Of a DNA stretch of 64,000 nucleotides, positions 8,547 to 16,522 are shown piece after piece. Source of the DNA: Bradyrhizobium sp. LTSP885 (GTDB taxonomy: Bacteria; Pseudomonadota; Alphaproteobacteria; Rhizobiales; Xanthobacteraceae); NCBI RefSeq assembly GCF_000938305.1, contig NZ_JYMT01000035.1, positions 14,751 through 78,750 of the forward strand, in the 5' to 3' direction. The notes beneath the pieces are model-generated. The model made no database searches and was not told where the DNA came from. It saw only the letters and a program-made list of their open reading frames with translations. The translations under genes and the position numbers were made by a program. The stretch's first letter is position 1, and every line of letters starts with the position of its first letter.

Positions 8547-9362
8547 TCACCCGGCCGCGGCGACTGCGCTGCCGCTGAACGAGCGGGCGAGCGCAAGGAT
8601 CAGCCAGGTGATCAAGCCGAGCCCAACCGACAATGCGGCCGATGTCGCGAAATTCGCTGACAGCGTGAACTCGGTGTAGATCAGCATCGGCAGCACATCG
8701 ATGTTCGTCGCCAGCGTGAAGGCGGTTCCGAACGCGCCCATTGCCGTTGCGAAGGCAATCGCGCCGGACGCGACAAACGCCGGCGCAAGCGCCGGCAGCA
8801 CGACATCGCGCTGGACCGCCCACGGGCTGGCACCAAGCGAACGTGCAGCCTCTTCGAGGCCGACGTCCAGCTTCTGCACCGCCGCCATGATGGTGAGGAT
8901 CACACGCGGAATCGAGAAGTAGAGATAGCCGAGGAAAAGCCCATAGATCGAATACGCCAGGACGATCTTCTCACCGAACAGGCGGCCCGACAGATCGCCG
9001 AGCAGCCCTTGCCGACCGGCCAGCAGAATGATCATGAAGCCGACAACTACCCCGGGAAAGGCCAACGGAAAGGTCAGCATCGCGATCAAGACAGCCCGCC
9101 CGGGAAAGCGGTGCCGCTGCAGGAACATTCCCGCAATCGTCGCCACCATCAGCGTGACAACCGTGGTTGCCGCCGCCAGGATAACCGTGTTGATCAGCGT
9201 GGCGCGATAGCGCGGTTCAACAAGGATGGCGAGGTAACCGGCGAGCCCATGCTCGCCTTCCGCACCGACGACGACCAGTCGTGCCATCGGCAGCAGGAAG
9301 AATGCCGTCGTCACGACCGCAAGCGGCAGCAAACAGACCCAAACGAAGGATTTTTGCGACAT
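8547..9362 (-). CDS. ABC transporter permease (first membrane subunit)
   Basis: A 271-residue permease with about six membrane segments and an EAA loop centred on LEEAARSLGASPWAVQRDV. It is the PotB/PhnU-type partner of the following permease. It lies 35 bases downstream of the binding-protein gene and 3 bases upstream of the second permease, so the four transporter genes are one operon on the minus strand. Confidence 0.93.
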   Translation of the reverse strand: MSQKSFVWVCLLPLAVVTTAFFLLPMARLVVVGAEGEHGLAGYLAILVEPRYRATLINTVILAAATTVVTLMVATIAGMFLQRHRFPGRAVLIAMLTFPLAFPGVVVGFMIILLAGRQGLLGDLSGRLFGEKIVLAYSIYGLFLGYLYFSIPRVILTIMAAVQKLDVGLEEAARSLGASPWAVQRDVVLPALAPAFVASGAIAFATAMGAFGTAFTLATNIDVLPMLIYTEFTLSANFATSAALSVGLGLITWLILALARSFSGSAVAAAG

Positions 9363-9397
9363 CGTGAGAATGGTGCCCCGAGTGCCACCATATTGCC

Positions 9398-10405
9398 TCA
9401 GCGGACCTCGGCGAGATAGCGGTCGACAAAGGCTTTTTGCACGTTTTCCATCTCGCCCCAGTCCACGCTCTTGGCACGGGCATAGTCGCTATCGGGCAGG
9501 AATTTGCCCTTTACGGCGGCCGGCAACTCGATGGGGCGGGCCGGACGCAGGTAGGCATTGGTCCAGATCGCCTGCCCCTTGTCGGACAGCAGATAATCTA
9601 TCACCTTCTTGGCCTTCTCCTTGTCGGGTGCGTTCTTCACGAGGCCGACGACATAGGGAAACACCACCGAACCCTCGCAGGGAATGACGAACTCGAAGTT
9701 GCCCTTCTCCGAATATTTCGCGCGATAGGCGTTGAAATCATAGTCGAACAGGATCGGCATTTCGCCCGAGACCACCCGGGCATAGGACGTCTGCTTGGGC
9801 ACGATCGGGTCGTTCTTGCGCAGTTCCTTGAAGAAGTTGATCGCGGGATCGAAGTTGGTCGGCGAGCCGCCCAGTGCGAGATTCACCGCAACGGCCCCGA
9901 CGTAGCCAACCGCCGCCGACGACGGGTCGAGATAGCCGACCATTCCCTTGTAGTCCGGCTTCAACAGGTCCTTCCAGCAGGCCGGCACCGGCTTGCCGCC
10001 AAGCGCATCCTTGTTCACGAACAGGCCGAGCGTGCCGGAATGGATCGTGGTCCAGTAGCCGTCAGGGTCCTTGAGACCTGCGGGGACCTGGTCCCAGTGG
10101 GCGGGCTTGTAGGGCTCGAGCGCATCCTGCGCCTTGGCCTTCATCCCGAAGGTAACGCCGAAATAGCCGATATCGCCGACCGGATTGCTCTTCTCCGCCA
10201 GGATTTGCGCGAGCGCCTGGCCGGAATTCTTGTTGTCATGCGGAATGTCGTAGTTGAGGTCGGCCTTGATCGCCTTGAGCATCGAAGCCCAGTCGGCCCA
10301 TTCAGGCGGGCAATTGTAGCAGATGACATCGGCCGCCCTGGCCGACTGCCACGGCGCAATCAGCGTCAGCGCCAGCAAGGCAAGGACAAGGCGGGCGGTC
10401 TTCAT
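9398..10405 (-). CDS. ABC transporter periplasmic substrate-binding protein (FbpA/AfuA-like class)
   Basis: A 335-residue extracellular solute-binding protein with a Sec signal peptide (basic MKTAR, hydrophobic core, cleavage near SARAAD). The mature protein has the two-lobe layout of the iron/phosphonate/polyamine group: an early ligand segment near NKNSGQALAQILAEKSNP, the hinge-proximal LGLFVNKDALGGKPVP, and late VPYVVGLVKNAP-like strands. The typical Tyr pair of Fe(III)-binding FbpA is not evident, so iron is not assured. First gene of the minus-strand operon ending in a phosphoesterase, which favours a phosphorus-containing ligand. Ligand assignment is inference. Confidence 0.9.
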   Translation of the reverse strand: MKTARLVLALLALTLIAPWQSARAADVICYNCPPEWADWASMLKAIKADLNYDIPHDNKNSGQALAQILAEKSNPVGDIGYFGVTFGMKAKAQDALEPYKPAHWDQVPAGLKDPDGYWTTIHSGTLGLFVNKDALGGKPVPACWKDLLKPDYKGMVGYLDPSSAAVGYVGAVAVNLALGGSPTNFDPAINFFKELRKNDPIVPKQTSYARVVSGEMPILFDYDFNAYRAKYSEKGNFEFVIPCEGSVVFPYVVGLVKNAPDKEKAKKVIDYLLSDKGQAIWTNAYLRPARPIELPAAVKGKFLPDSDYARAKSVDWGEMENVQKAFVDRYLAEVR

Positions 10406-10598
10406 GGGAGGCTCCGGTTCGACGGGGATGCATGGAGGACTTCAACATCAACCGTCGGACCAAGTATAGGCCGCGTATGAAGGTTTTGCGACGCATATGC
10501 TGCTGTGCAGCAAGTGACAGGGATTGGCTGCCACGATCGGAGGCTCGCAGCAGCGAACCGTTTTGCGTTAGGCTGGAAGCCGAAACGAGGAAGCGCGG
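10406..10598. promoter_or_regulatory. Divergent promoter region between ABC operon and dehydrogenase
   Basis: 193 bases separate the start of the minus-strand ABC importer from the plus-strand dehydrogenase. No open frame here has family-like composition, so both promoters should lie here. I could not pick a convincing -35/-10 pair by eye. Confidence 0.4.
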
Positions 10599-11750
10599 AT
10601 GTACCAGCCAACCGGCGTCACGACCTCGCCCGATCTTCATATTCCGGATCAGATGCAGGCTTGGGTTCTCGGCGACCCGGACAAACTTATTCTTCGCGAA
10701 AAGCCGACACCGGTCCCGTCACGCGCCGAGGTGTTGGTCCGCATTGACGCGGTCGCGATCTGCGCGACCGATCTGGAGATCATTCATTCCGGCTCACCAG
10801 CGAGCATTCAGGGTGGCCTCCCCTTCAACAAGAATTTCACGCCGGGCCACGAGTATATGGGCACGGTCGCGGCACTCGGCCCTGCCGTTGACGAGTTCAG
10901 GATCGGTGAACGGGTCAGCGTTGAAATTCACGCCGGCTGCGGCCAGTGCAAACGCTGCCGCCAGGGCATGTACACGTCATGCCTCAACTATGGGAAACCG
11001 GAAAAGGGACACCGGGCCAACGGCTTCACGACCGACGGTGGGTTCGCTGGGTATGCCGTCAATCACATCAACACGCTCGCGCGCGTGCCCGACACCATGA
11101 GCGACGCTGAGGCAACGCTCGTGGTGACAGCAGGTACGTCCATGTATGGACTGACGGAGTTGGGGGGATTGGTCGCGGGCGAGAGCGTCGTCGTAATCGG
11201 CCCCGGCCCGATCGGACTGCTCGCGGTAGCGGTGGCCAAGGCGCTTGGGGCAAGCCCGGTGATCTTGACCGGAACGCGCAACAGGCGACTCGCCATCGGG
11301 CAAGAACTGGGGGCCGATCGTGTCGTCAACATCAACGATGAAGACGCGGTTCAAATTGTGAAGCAACTCACCGGGGGGATCGGCGCAGACTACGTCGTCG
11401 AATGCGCCGGGACGGAAGCGACGCTCAACCAGGCCATTCATATGACCAACCGCGGCGGCAAGATCTGCCTTGCCGCCTTTCCGCACGAGGCCGCAACGTT
11501 GGACATTGCGCATCTGGTGAGGAACAACATCTACGCCTACGGCATCCGTGGCGAGGGCCGCAGCGCGACCCACCGAGCAATGACATTGATGGCGGAGAAG
11601 CGCTTCGACGCGACGAAGATCCACACGCATACGTTCCCGCTGGCCGATCTGCCGACGGCGCTCAGATATGCGCGGGATCGTGTGGATGACGCGATCAAGG
11701 TCGTCGTTACCAATCGAAACGCGGACGTAATCGCGAGTGCAGCAGAATAG
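10599..11750 (+). CDS. Zinc-dependent medium-chain alcohol/polyol dehydrogenase
   Basis: A 383-residue medium-chain dehydrogenase. Catalytic zinc ligands are seen in AICATDLE (Cys) and GHEYMGTV (His, Glu); the structural zinc site is CGQCKRCRQGMYTSC, the usual four cysteines. The Rossmann glycine motif is VVIGPGPIGLLAVAVAK. The N-terminus up to MQAWVLGDPDKL is about 20 residues longer than common family members, so an in-frame ATG near residue 19 is an alternative start. Oxidises or reduces an alcohol/aldehyde with NAD(P). Stands alone on the plus strand, convergent with livF, and may serve the neighbouring catabolic cluster. Confidence 0.93.
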   Translation: MYQPTGVTTSPDLHIPDQMQAWVLGDPDKLILREKPTPVPSRAEVLVRIDAVAICATDLEIIHSGSPASIQGGLPFNKNFTPGHEYMGTVAALGPAVDEFRIGERVSVEIHAGCGQCKRCRQGMYTSCLNYGKPEKGHRANGFTTDGGFAGYAVNHINTLARVPDTMSDAEATLVVTAGTSMYGLTELGGLVAGESVVVIGPGPIGLLAVAVAKALGASPVILTGTRNRRLAIGQELGADRVVNINDEDAVQIVKQLTGGIGADYVVECAGTEATLNQAIHMTNRGGKICLAAFPHEAATLDIAHLVRNNIYAYGIRGEGRSATHRAMTLMAEKRFDATKIHTHTFPLADLPTALRYARDRVDDAIKVVVTNRNADVIASAAE

Positions 11751-11794
11751 GAGTACTCCGATAGGCTGCGGTGACGCCGTTCCGAAAGACCCCT

Positions 11795-12499
11795 TCACAC
11801 CGAGCAGTACCGCTCCTTGATCTCGTTGTCAGCGAGTAGCTCCTGGGCTGATGCCTGATGCACGACGGACCCTTGATCCAGCACATAGGCGCGGTCGGCG
11901 ATGTCAAGCGCGAGTTCGACATTCTGCTCGACCAGCAGTACCGTCGTCCCCTGCGCCTTCATGTTGCGAAACAGCGCGAACATCTCGTCGACAAGCACCG
12001 GCATGATGCCCTCGGACGGCTCGTCAAGCATGATCAGGTCGGGCTTTGCGATCATCGCACGCGCGATCGCCAGCATTTGTTGCTCACCGCCGGACATCGT
12101 GACGGCCTCCTGATCCAGGCGCTCAGCCAATCGTGGGAATATCCCAGCGATCTCCTCGATCAGCTCAGCTTCCCGCCTCTTCTCCAGCGACGCAACCAGG
12201 CCGAGCCGCAAGTTCTCCCGCACCGACAATCCCTGCACGATCCGCCGCTCTTCAGGTACATAGGCAAGCCCCAGCGCGAAACGCGTATGCGCCGGCTTAT
12301 TCAGCAGCTCCTTGCCTTTGAAGATCACCGAACCGCTGATGCGATCCATCAGCCCCATGATCGACTTCAACGTGGTCGTCTTGCCGGCCCCATTGCGACC
12401 GATCAGGCAGACGATTTCACCCCTGGCAACCTCCAGACTGATGTCTTGCAGCGCGTGGCTCGCGCCATACCAGGCATTGAGCTTGCTGATCTGCAGCAT
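11795..12499 (-). CDS. livF: Branched-chain amino acid-type ABC transporter ATPase, LivF-like
   Basis: A 234-residue ATPase with Walker A GRNGAGKTTTLKSIMGL, the LivF-type YVPEERRIVQGLSVRENL, signature MSGGEQQMLAIARAM and Walker B LIMLDEPSEGI. LivF and LivG form the ATPase pair of importers for branched-chain amino acids, amides, urea and many aromatic acids. It is the last gene of a minus-strand livKHMGF set that follows the coxMSL hydroxylase genes, so the transported compound is probably the hydroxylase substrate or a relative of it rather than an amino acid (inference). Confidence 0.93.
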   Translation of the reverse strand: MLQISKLNAWYGASHALQDISLEVARGEIVCLIGRNGAGKTTTLKSIMGLMDRISGSVIFKGKELLNKPAHTRFALGLAYVPEERRIVQGLSVRENLRLGLVASLEKRREAELIEEIAGIFPRLAERLDQEAVTMSGGEQQMLAIARAMIAKPDLIMLDEPSEGIMPVLVDEMFALFRNMKAQGTTVLLVEQNVELALDIADRAYVLDQGSVVHQASAQELLADNEIKERYCSV

Positions 12500-12503
12500 C
12501 CGG

Positions 12504-13274
12504 TCAGTGCTCCCGCTGGCCGAGATAGACGCGCTTTACAGCCTCATTTTGCCGGACCTCCTGGGGTGTCCCCTCGGCAAGCAGCTCTCCGTGATGCAGC
12601 ACGAGGATACGGTCGCTGATCCCCAGCACCAGCTTCATTTTGTGTTCGACCAGGATGACCGTACGTTCCCTTGCGAGTTTCACGATCAGATCCATCATGG
12701 CCCGGGTTTCCTCCGGGCTCATGCCTGCCGTCGGTTCATCCAGCAGCAGCAGGCGAGGTTGACTGGCCAGCGCCATGCCAATCTCCAGCGCTCGTTGCTC
12801 GCCATGCGCCAGCGTCTTGGCTGCGCGCTCGCGGGATTCCCACAACCCGACGAGGGCCAGCAATTCATCTGCCCGTTCGACCAGTTCGCTCAGGCGGGCG
12901 CGTGGACGCCAGATGTCGTATCTCGAAACCAGTGCCTGCAGGCCGATCCGGATGTTCTCGCGGGTCGTGAGCTGCGGAAACACGCTGGTAATCTGAAACG
13001 ACTTCGCAATCCCCATATGAGCAAAGCGATGCTGCGGTAGGCCAGTGACGTCCCTGCCCTCGAATTCAACACGGCCTCTCGAAGGCGGGAAAGCTCCGCA
13101 GAGCAGATTGAAATAGGTGCTCTTTCCAGCGCCGTTTGGACCTATGATGGAAGTGATCGCGCCCTTGGAGAACTCGGCCGAGATATTGTTGAGCGCGACA
13201 AATTTCCCGAACGTCTTGCCGACGCCCTTGGTGCGCAGGATGATCTCCCTCGATTGCGCTTCCACGGCAGTCAT
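12504..13274 (-). CDS. livG: Branched-chain amino acid-type ABC transporter ATPase, LivG-like
   Basis: A 256-residue ATPase. Walker A is IGPNGAGKSTYFNLLCG, then SFQITSVFPQLTTRENI (LivG-type Q-loop region), signature LAHGEQRALEIGMALAS, in which H replaces the usual second S of LSGGEQ as is common in LivG, and Walker B LLLLDEPTAGMSPEE. Its start overlaps the livM stop by 4 bases and its stop lies 4 bases before livF, consistent with tight co-translation. Confidence 0.93.
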   Translation of the reverse strand: MTAVEAQSREIILRTKGVGKTFGKFVALNNISAEFSKGAITSIIGPNGAGKSTYFNLLCGAFPPSRGRVEFEGRDVTGLPQHRFAHMGIAKSFQITSVFPQLTTRENIRIGLQALVSRYDIWRPRARLSELVERADELLALVGLWESRERAAKTLAHGEQRALEIGMALASQPRLLLLDEPTAGMSPEETRAMMDLIVKLARERTVILVEHKMKLVLGISDRILVLHHGELLAEGTPQEVRQNEAVKRVYLGQREH

Positions 13275-14257
13275 CGCCTGCCCCGTGCAATCAACGTACC
13301 CCAGATGCCGGCGGGGAAGAACAGCACGCAGGCAACGAAAATGGCACCGACGATCAGTTGCCAGTGAACGGTCCAGACCGAGACCAGGTTCTCCAGGACG
13401 AGGAACACCGCCGCGCCGACCATCGGCCCGAAGAATGTCCCCATGCCGCCCAGCAATGCGATCATCACCACCAGACCCGACGTCTCATAGTGCAGGATCT
13501 CGATCGGCACGATCGAAAGATGAAGCGCCTGCAACGCGCCCGCGAGACCGCAGAATCCACCTGACAGAACGAAGGTCAGCAATCGGGTCAGGGTGACGTC
13601 GTAGCCCGATGCGCGCGCGCGCATCTCGTTTTCTCGCACCGCCTCAATGACCGCACCAAATGGAGAGGCGAGGATACGCGACATCACGAAAAACGCGGCA
13701 ATCACGAAAGCTGCAATGACGTAGTACCGGGTCATCGGGTTGATGAAGTCGACCCGCAAGCCGAACAGATCGATCGCCCGGACGTTAATGCCGCGAAGGC
13801 CGTTTTCGCCACCGGTCAAGTCAACGGCCTGATAGAATAGATAGTAGACGCATTGCGACAGCGCCATCGTCACCATGGCGAAGTAGATGCCGCGGGTGCG
13901 GATCGCAAGCACACCAATCAACAACGCCATCGACAGGCCGCCGAGAACCCCGGTCGCGATTGCCGCGTACCATGGCCAGCCGAAATGCACGATTGCGACG
14001 CCACAAAGATAGGCCCCAGTTCCGAACAGCGCGGCATGACCAAATGACAGCAGCCCCAGATATCCGAACACAAGGTTGAATCCCAGGGCATACAGTCCGT
14101 AGATCAGGATATTCACCGCCAAGGCCGTGAACGGCATCACCAGAGGGAAGATCAGGATCACCGCGGCCGCGATGCTGGCACGATGTCTCGTCGCGAACTC
14201 GTACCAGCCGACCGTCGTGGCTCGAGGTTGCTTGATGGACCCGGTCGCTTCGGTCAT
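13271..14257 (-). CDS. livM: Branched-chain amino acid-type ABC transporter permease, LivM-like
   Basis: A 328-residue permease with around ten hydrophobic segments and the LivM family hallmark FGYLGLLSFGHAALFGTGAY near residue 70. The later conserved block SPFGAVIEAVRENEMRARASGYDV is the cytoplasmic loop that contacts the ATPases. It follows livH by 7 bases and overlaps livG by 4. Confidence 0.93.
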   Translation of the reverse strand: MTEATGSIKQPRATTVGWYEFATRHRASIAAAVILIFPLVMPFTALAVNILIYGLYALGFNLVFGYLGLLSFGHAALFGTGAYLCGVAIVHFGWPWYAAIATGVLGGLSMALLIGVLAIRTRGIYFAMVTMALSQCVYYLFYQAVDLTGGENGLRGINVRAIDLFGLRVDFINPMTRYYVIAAFVIAAFFVMSRILASPFGAVIEAVRENEMRARASGYDVTLTRLLTFVLSGGFCGLAGALQALHLSIVPIEILHYETSGLVVMIALLGGMGTFFGPMVGAAVFLVLENLVSVWTVHWQLIVGAIFVACVLFFPAGIWGTLIARGRR

Positions 14258-14264
14258 ACCCGGT

Positions 14265-15149
14265 TCAACTCATCAATCCTGCACGACCGAAGAAGCCTTG
14301 GGGCCGGATGATCAGAACGATCGCCATCAAGGCGAAGATCGAGACCTTGGCCATTTCAGGCGCGAACAGCGACGTCATGCTGACGACCACGCCCACCAAA
14401 AGACCTGCCAGCACCGCACCGCCGATCGAGCCCATCCCCCCGACCACAGTGACAACGAAGGCTTCGGCCAAGATAGTGCCGCCCATCTCGGGAATGACGC
14501 CTTGAAGTGGGGCTGCCAATAGGCCCGCGAAGCCTGCAATTGCGGTTCCGATTCCGAATACGATCAGCCAGACCCGCGATACATCGACCCCGAGGACACG
14601 GACGATTTGCGGATCACGCGCACCGGCACGGATGATGAGCCCGAAGCTGGTTTTTTCCAGGAACAGCCAGAGCGCCAGCAAGACGACAGCCGTCGCACCG
14701 ATCACGAACAAGCGATAGAGGGGGAAATATCCGACGCCAATATCGACGGCCCCCTGCAGAACCTCGGGAGTGTCGAACGGATATCCGGTCTTGCCAAAGG
14801 CAATGCGCACACATTCAACCATCACGTAGCTCAGCCCGAAGGTCAACAGCAGCGGATAGTCGATGCCGCGGCCGTAAAGCGGCCGGATCAGGATGCGCTC
14901 GACTGCAAGGCCGAACAGCCCGACCAGGAGCGGCACCGCCACCAAGCAGAGCCAGAAATTGCCGCCGAGCGAGATCAGGTAGAGACCGACATAGGCGCCG
15001 ACCATATAAAATGCCCCATGGGCGAAGTTGACGACGGTCAACATCCCGAAGATCAGCGAGAGCCCAATCGCAAACAGCACGTAAATCGCACCGAGCGCCA
15101 GCCCGGCGAATAATTGCAGCGCAATCAGATCAAAGCTCAGGCCCGCCAT
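14265..15149 (-). CDS. livH: Branched-chain amino acid-type ABC transporter permease, LivH-like
   Basis: A 294-residue permease beginning MAGLSFDLIALQLFAGLALG, with the LivH element LIFGMLTVVNFAHGAFYMVGAY. I placed the start at ATG 15149; the frame is open to 15353 but that extension is hydrophilic, basic and overlaps the binding-protein gene. A C-terminal glycine-rich block (VVGGMGSIGGAVLAGLLVG) is typical of the family. 53 bases separate it from livK. Confidence 0.92.
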   Translation of the reverse strand: MAGLSFDLIALQLFAGLALGAIYVLFAIGLSLIFGMLTVVNFAHGAFYMVGAYVGLYLISLGGNFWLCLVAVPLLVGLFGLAVERILIRPLYGRGIDYPLLLTFGLSYVMVECVRIAFGKTGYPFDTPEVLQGAVDIGVGYFPLYRLFVIGATAVVLLALWLFLEKTSFGLIIRAGARDPQIVRVLGVDVSRVWLIVFGIGTAIAGFAGLLAAPLQGVIPEMGGTILAEAFVVTVVGGMGSIGGAVLAGLLVGVVVSMTSLFAPEMAKVSIFALMAIVLIIRPQGFFGRAGLMS

Positions 15150-15202
15150 CCGCCCCCCCCCAACTTGCGCGCACCGACCGCGGCGCGCGCCACCTCGCAA
15201 GC

Positions 15203-16456
15203 TCAGCTCTTGTGGCCTAACGCTTCGCAGGTACGCAGGCTCTTCTCGCTGGGTTCTTCGGTCGAAATAACCTCGAACACATCGGAGTCGTTCTTCATGT
15301 CCGTAGACTTCGACTTGATGACAAGCACCGACTGCACCGACTGGTGATCGCATTTGCGATAATACTGCGGTCCCTTGTAATAGTCGTACTTCAAGGCCTC
15401 CAATGCTGCGATTACCTTGTCGGTCTCGACGGTGCCGGCACTCTTGACCGCCTCCAGCATGGTCCGGACACCACCATAGCCGAGCGCACCGTAGTCAGTT
15501 GGCAGTTTGCCATCATACATTTTGCGGAACGCGTCGTTGAACGCCTTGGTCGAGGCGAACTTATCCTCGATACCCCAGTAGAACGAGCAACCTCCGACGA
15601 CGCCCTCGAAGGCCTGTGCGCCCGCCGCGACGCGACTGGCATGCGAGAGTAGCGGCGCAATGATCTGGATCGACTTCTTGACGCCGAAGTCAGTCGCCTG
15701 CTTGAGCACGATTTGCTGATCCCGACCGAAATTGCTGATGCACAGAATGTCGGGCTTCAGCGCTTGAAGGCGCGGCAGCAGGGTCGAGAAATCAGTCGTT
15801 CCCAACGGATGGCGGATGTCGCCGAGGTTTTCGATATTGAACTCCTTGCCAACCTCGAGGAAGCCGCGCACCATCTCGTGGCCATAGGCATAATCCGCGG
15901 TCAAGAACGCAACCTTCTTGCCGAACTTGGAGAAGGCGTAGCGGCCGACCGCGCCTGCCGTCATGTGCGGATTGAGGGCCTCGTGGAATGTGTACTTGCT
16001 GAAGTCGGTCGCCTCGTTGATGGCGTCGGACTGGCTGATCGAATTGAATATGATGCCGCGCTCTTTGGTGACATTGTTGATCGCGAGCTGGACCGCCGCG
16101 GATAGACTGCCGACGACAAAATTGACCTTTTCCTTCTCGACTAGCTCCAGTGTCCGTGTCGCGGCCTCACCCGGATTCAGCTTGTCGTCGCGCACGACAA
16201 GCTCGGCCTTGCGGCCATTGAGACCCCCCGCATCGTTGAACTGAGCTATCGCGAGCTGCGCAGCACGGACCTGGTCCTGTGCCTCAGCGCCATAAGGACC
16301 GGTCAGGGGAACCGGGAAGCCGATCTTGATCGGCGTTTCCTGAGCCTGAGCCAGGTTGATACGAAAGGAAGAAGCTGCGAGGGCGGCGCCAGCGCTCGCT
16401 GTTGTCAGCAGCCGACGCCGCGATATCGACCCGGCCCTGATGACCTTCTTTGTCAT
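15203..16456 (-). CDS. ABC transporter periplasmic binding protein, LivK-like, Tat signal
   Basis: A 417-residue type-I periplasmic binding protein (Peripla_BP_6). The N-terminus carries SISRRRLLTTASAG plus a hydrophobic stretch ending AQAQE, a Tat signal. The mature part opens TPIKIGFPVPLTGPYGAEAQD, the family's first strand and ligand loop. The C-terminal 40 residues after DHQSVQSVLVIKSK are the usual tail. Transporter context is livHMGF downstream and molybdenum-hydroxylase genes 66 bases upstream. Members of this family near oxidative catabolic genes often bind aromatic acids; the ligand is unknown here. Confidence 0.92.
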   Translation of the reverse strand: MTKKVIRAGSISRRRLLTTASAGAALAASSFRINLAQAQETPIKIGFPVPLTGPYGAEAQDQVRAAQLAIAQFNDAGGLNGRKAELVVRDDKLNPGEAATRTLELVEKEKVNFVVGSLSAAVQLAINNVTKERGIIFNSISQSDAINEATDFSKYTFHEALNPHMTAGAVGRYAFSKFGKKVAFLTADYAYGHEMVRGFLEVGKEFNIENLGDIRHPLGTTDFSTLLPRLQALKPDILCISNFGRDQQIVLKQATDFGVKKSIQIIAPLLSHASRVAAGAQAFEGVVGGCSFYWGIEDKFASTKAFNDAFRKMYDGKLPTDYGALGYGGVRTMLEAVKSAGTVETDKVIAALEALKYDYYKGPQYYRKCDHQSVQSVLVIKSKSTDMKNDSDVFEVISTEEPSEKSLRTCEALGHKS

Positions 16457-16522
16457 GACGATTCCTCCCCAGAATTGTTTTCTTGCTTGATTGTACTTGT
16501 TTTTACCCGTCGCGTCCCCGCT

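Noticed and set aside
15150..15353. N-terminal extension of the LivH gene to 15353
   Set aside because: It overlaps the binding-protein gene, is hydrophilic and basic, and the LivH family starts at MAGLSFDL.
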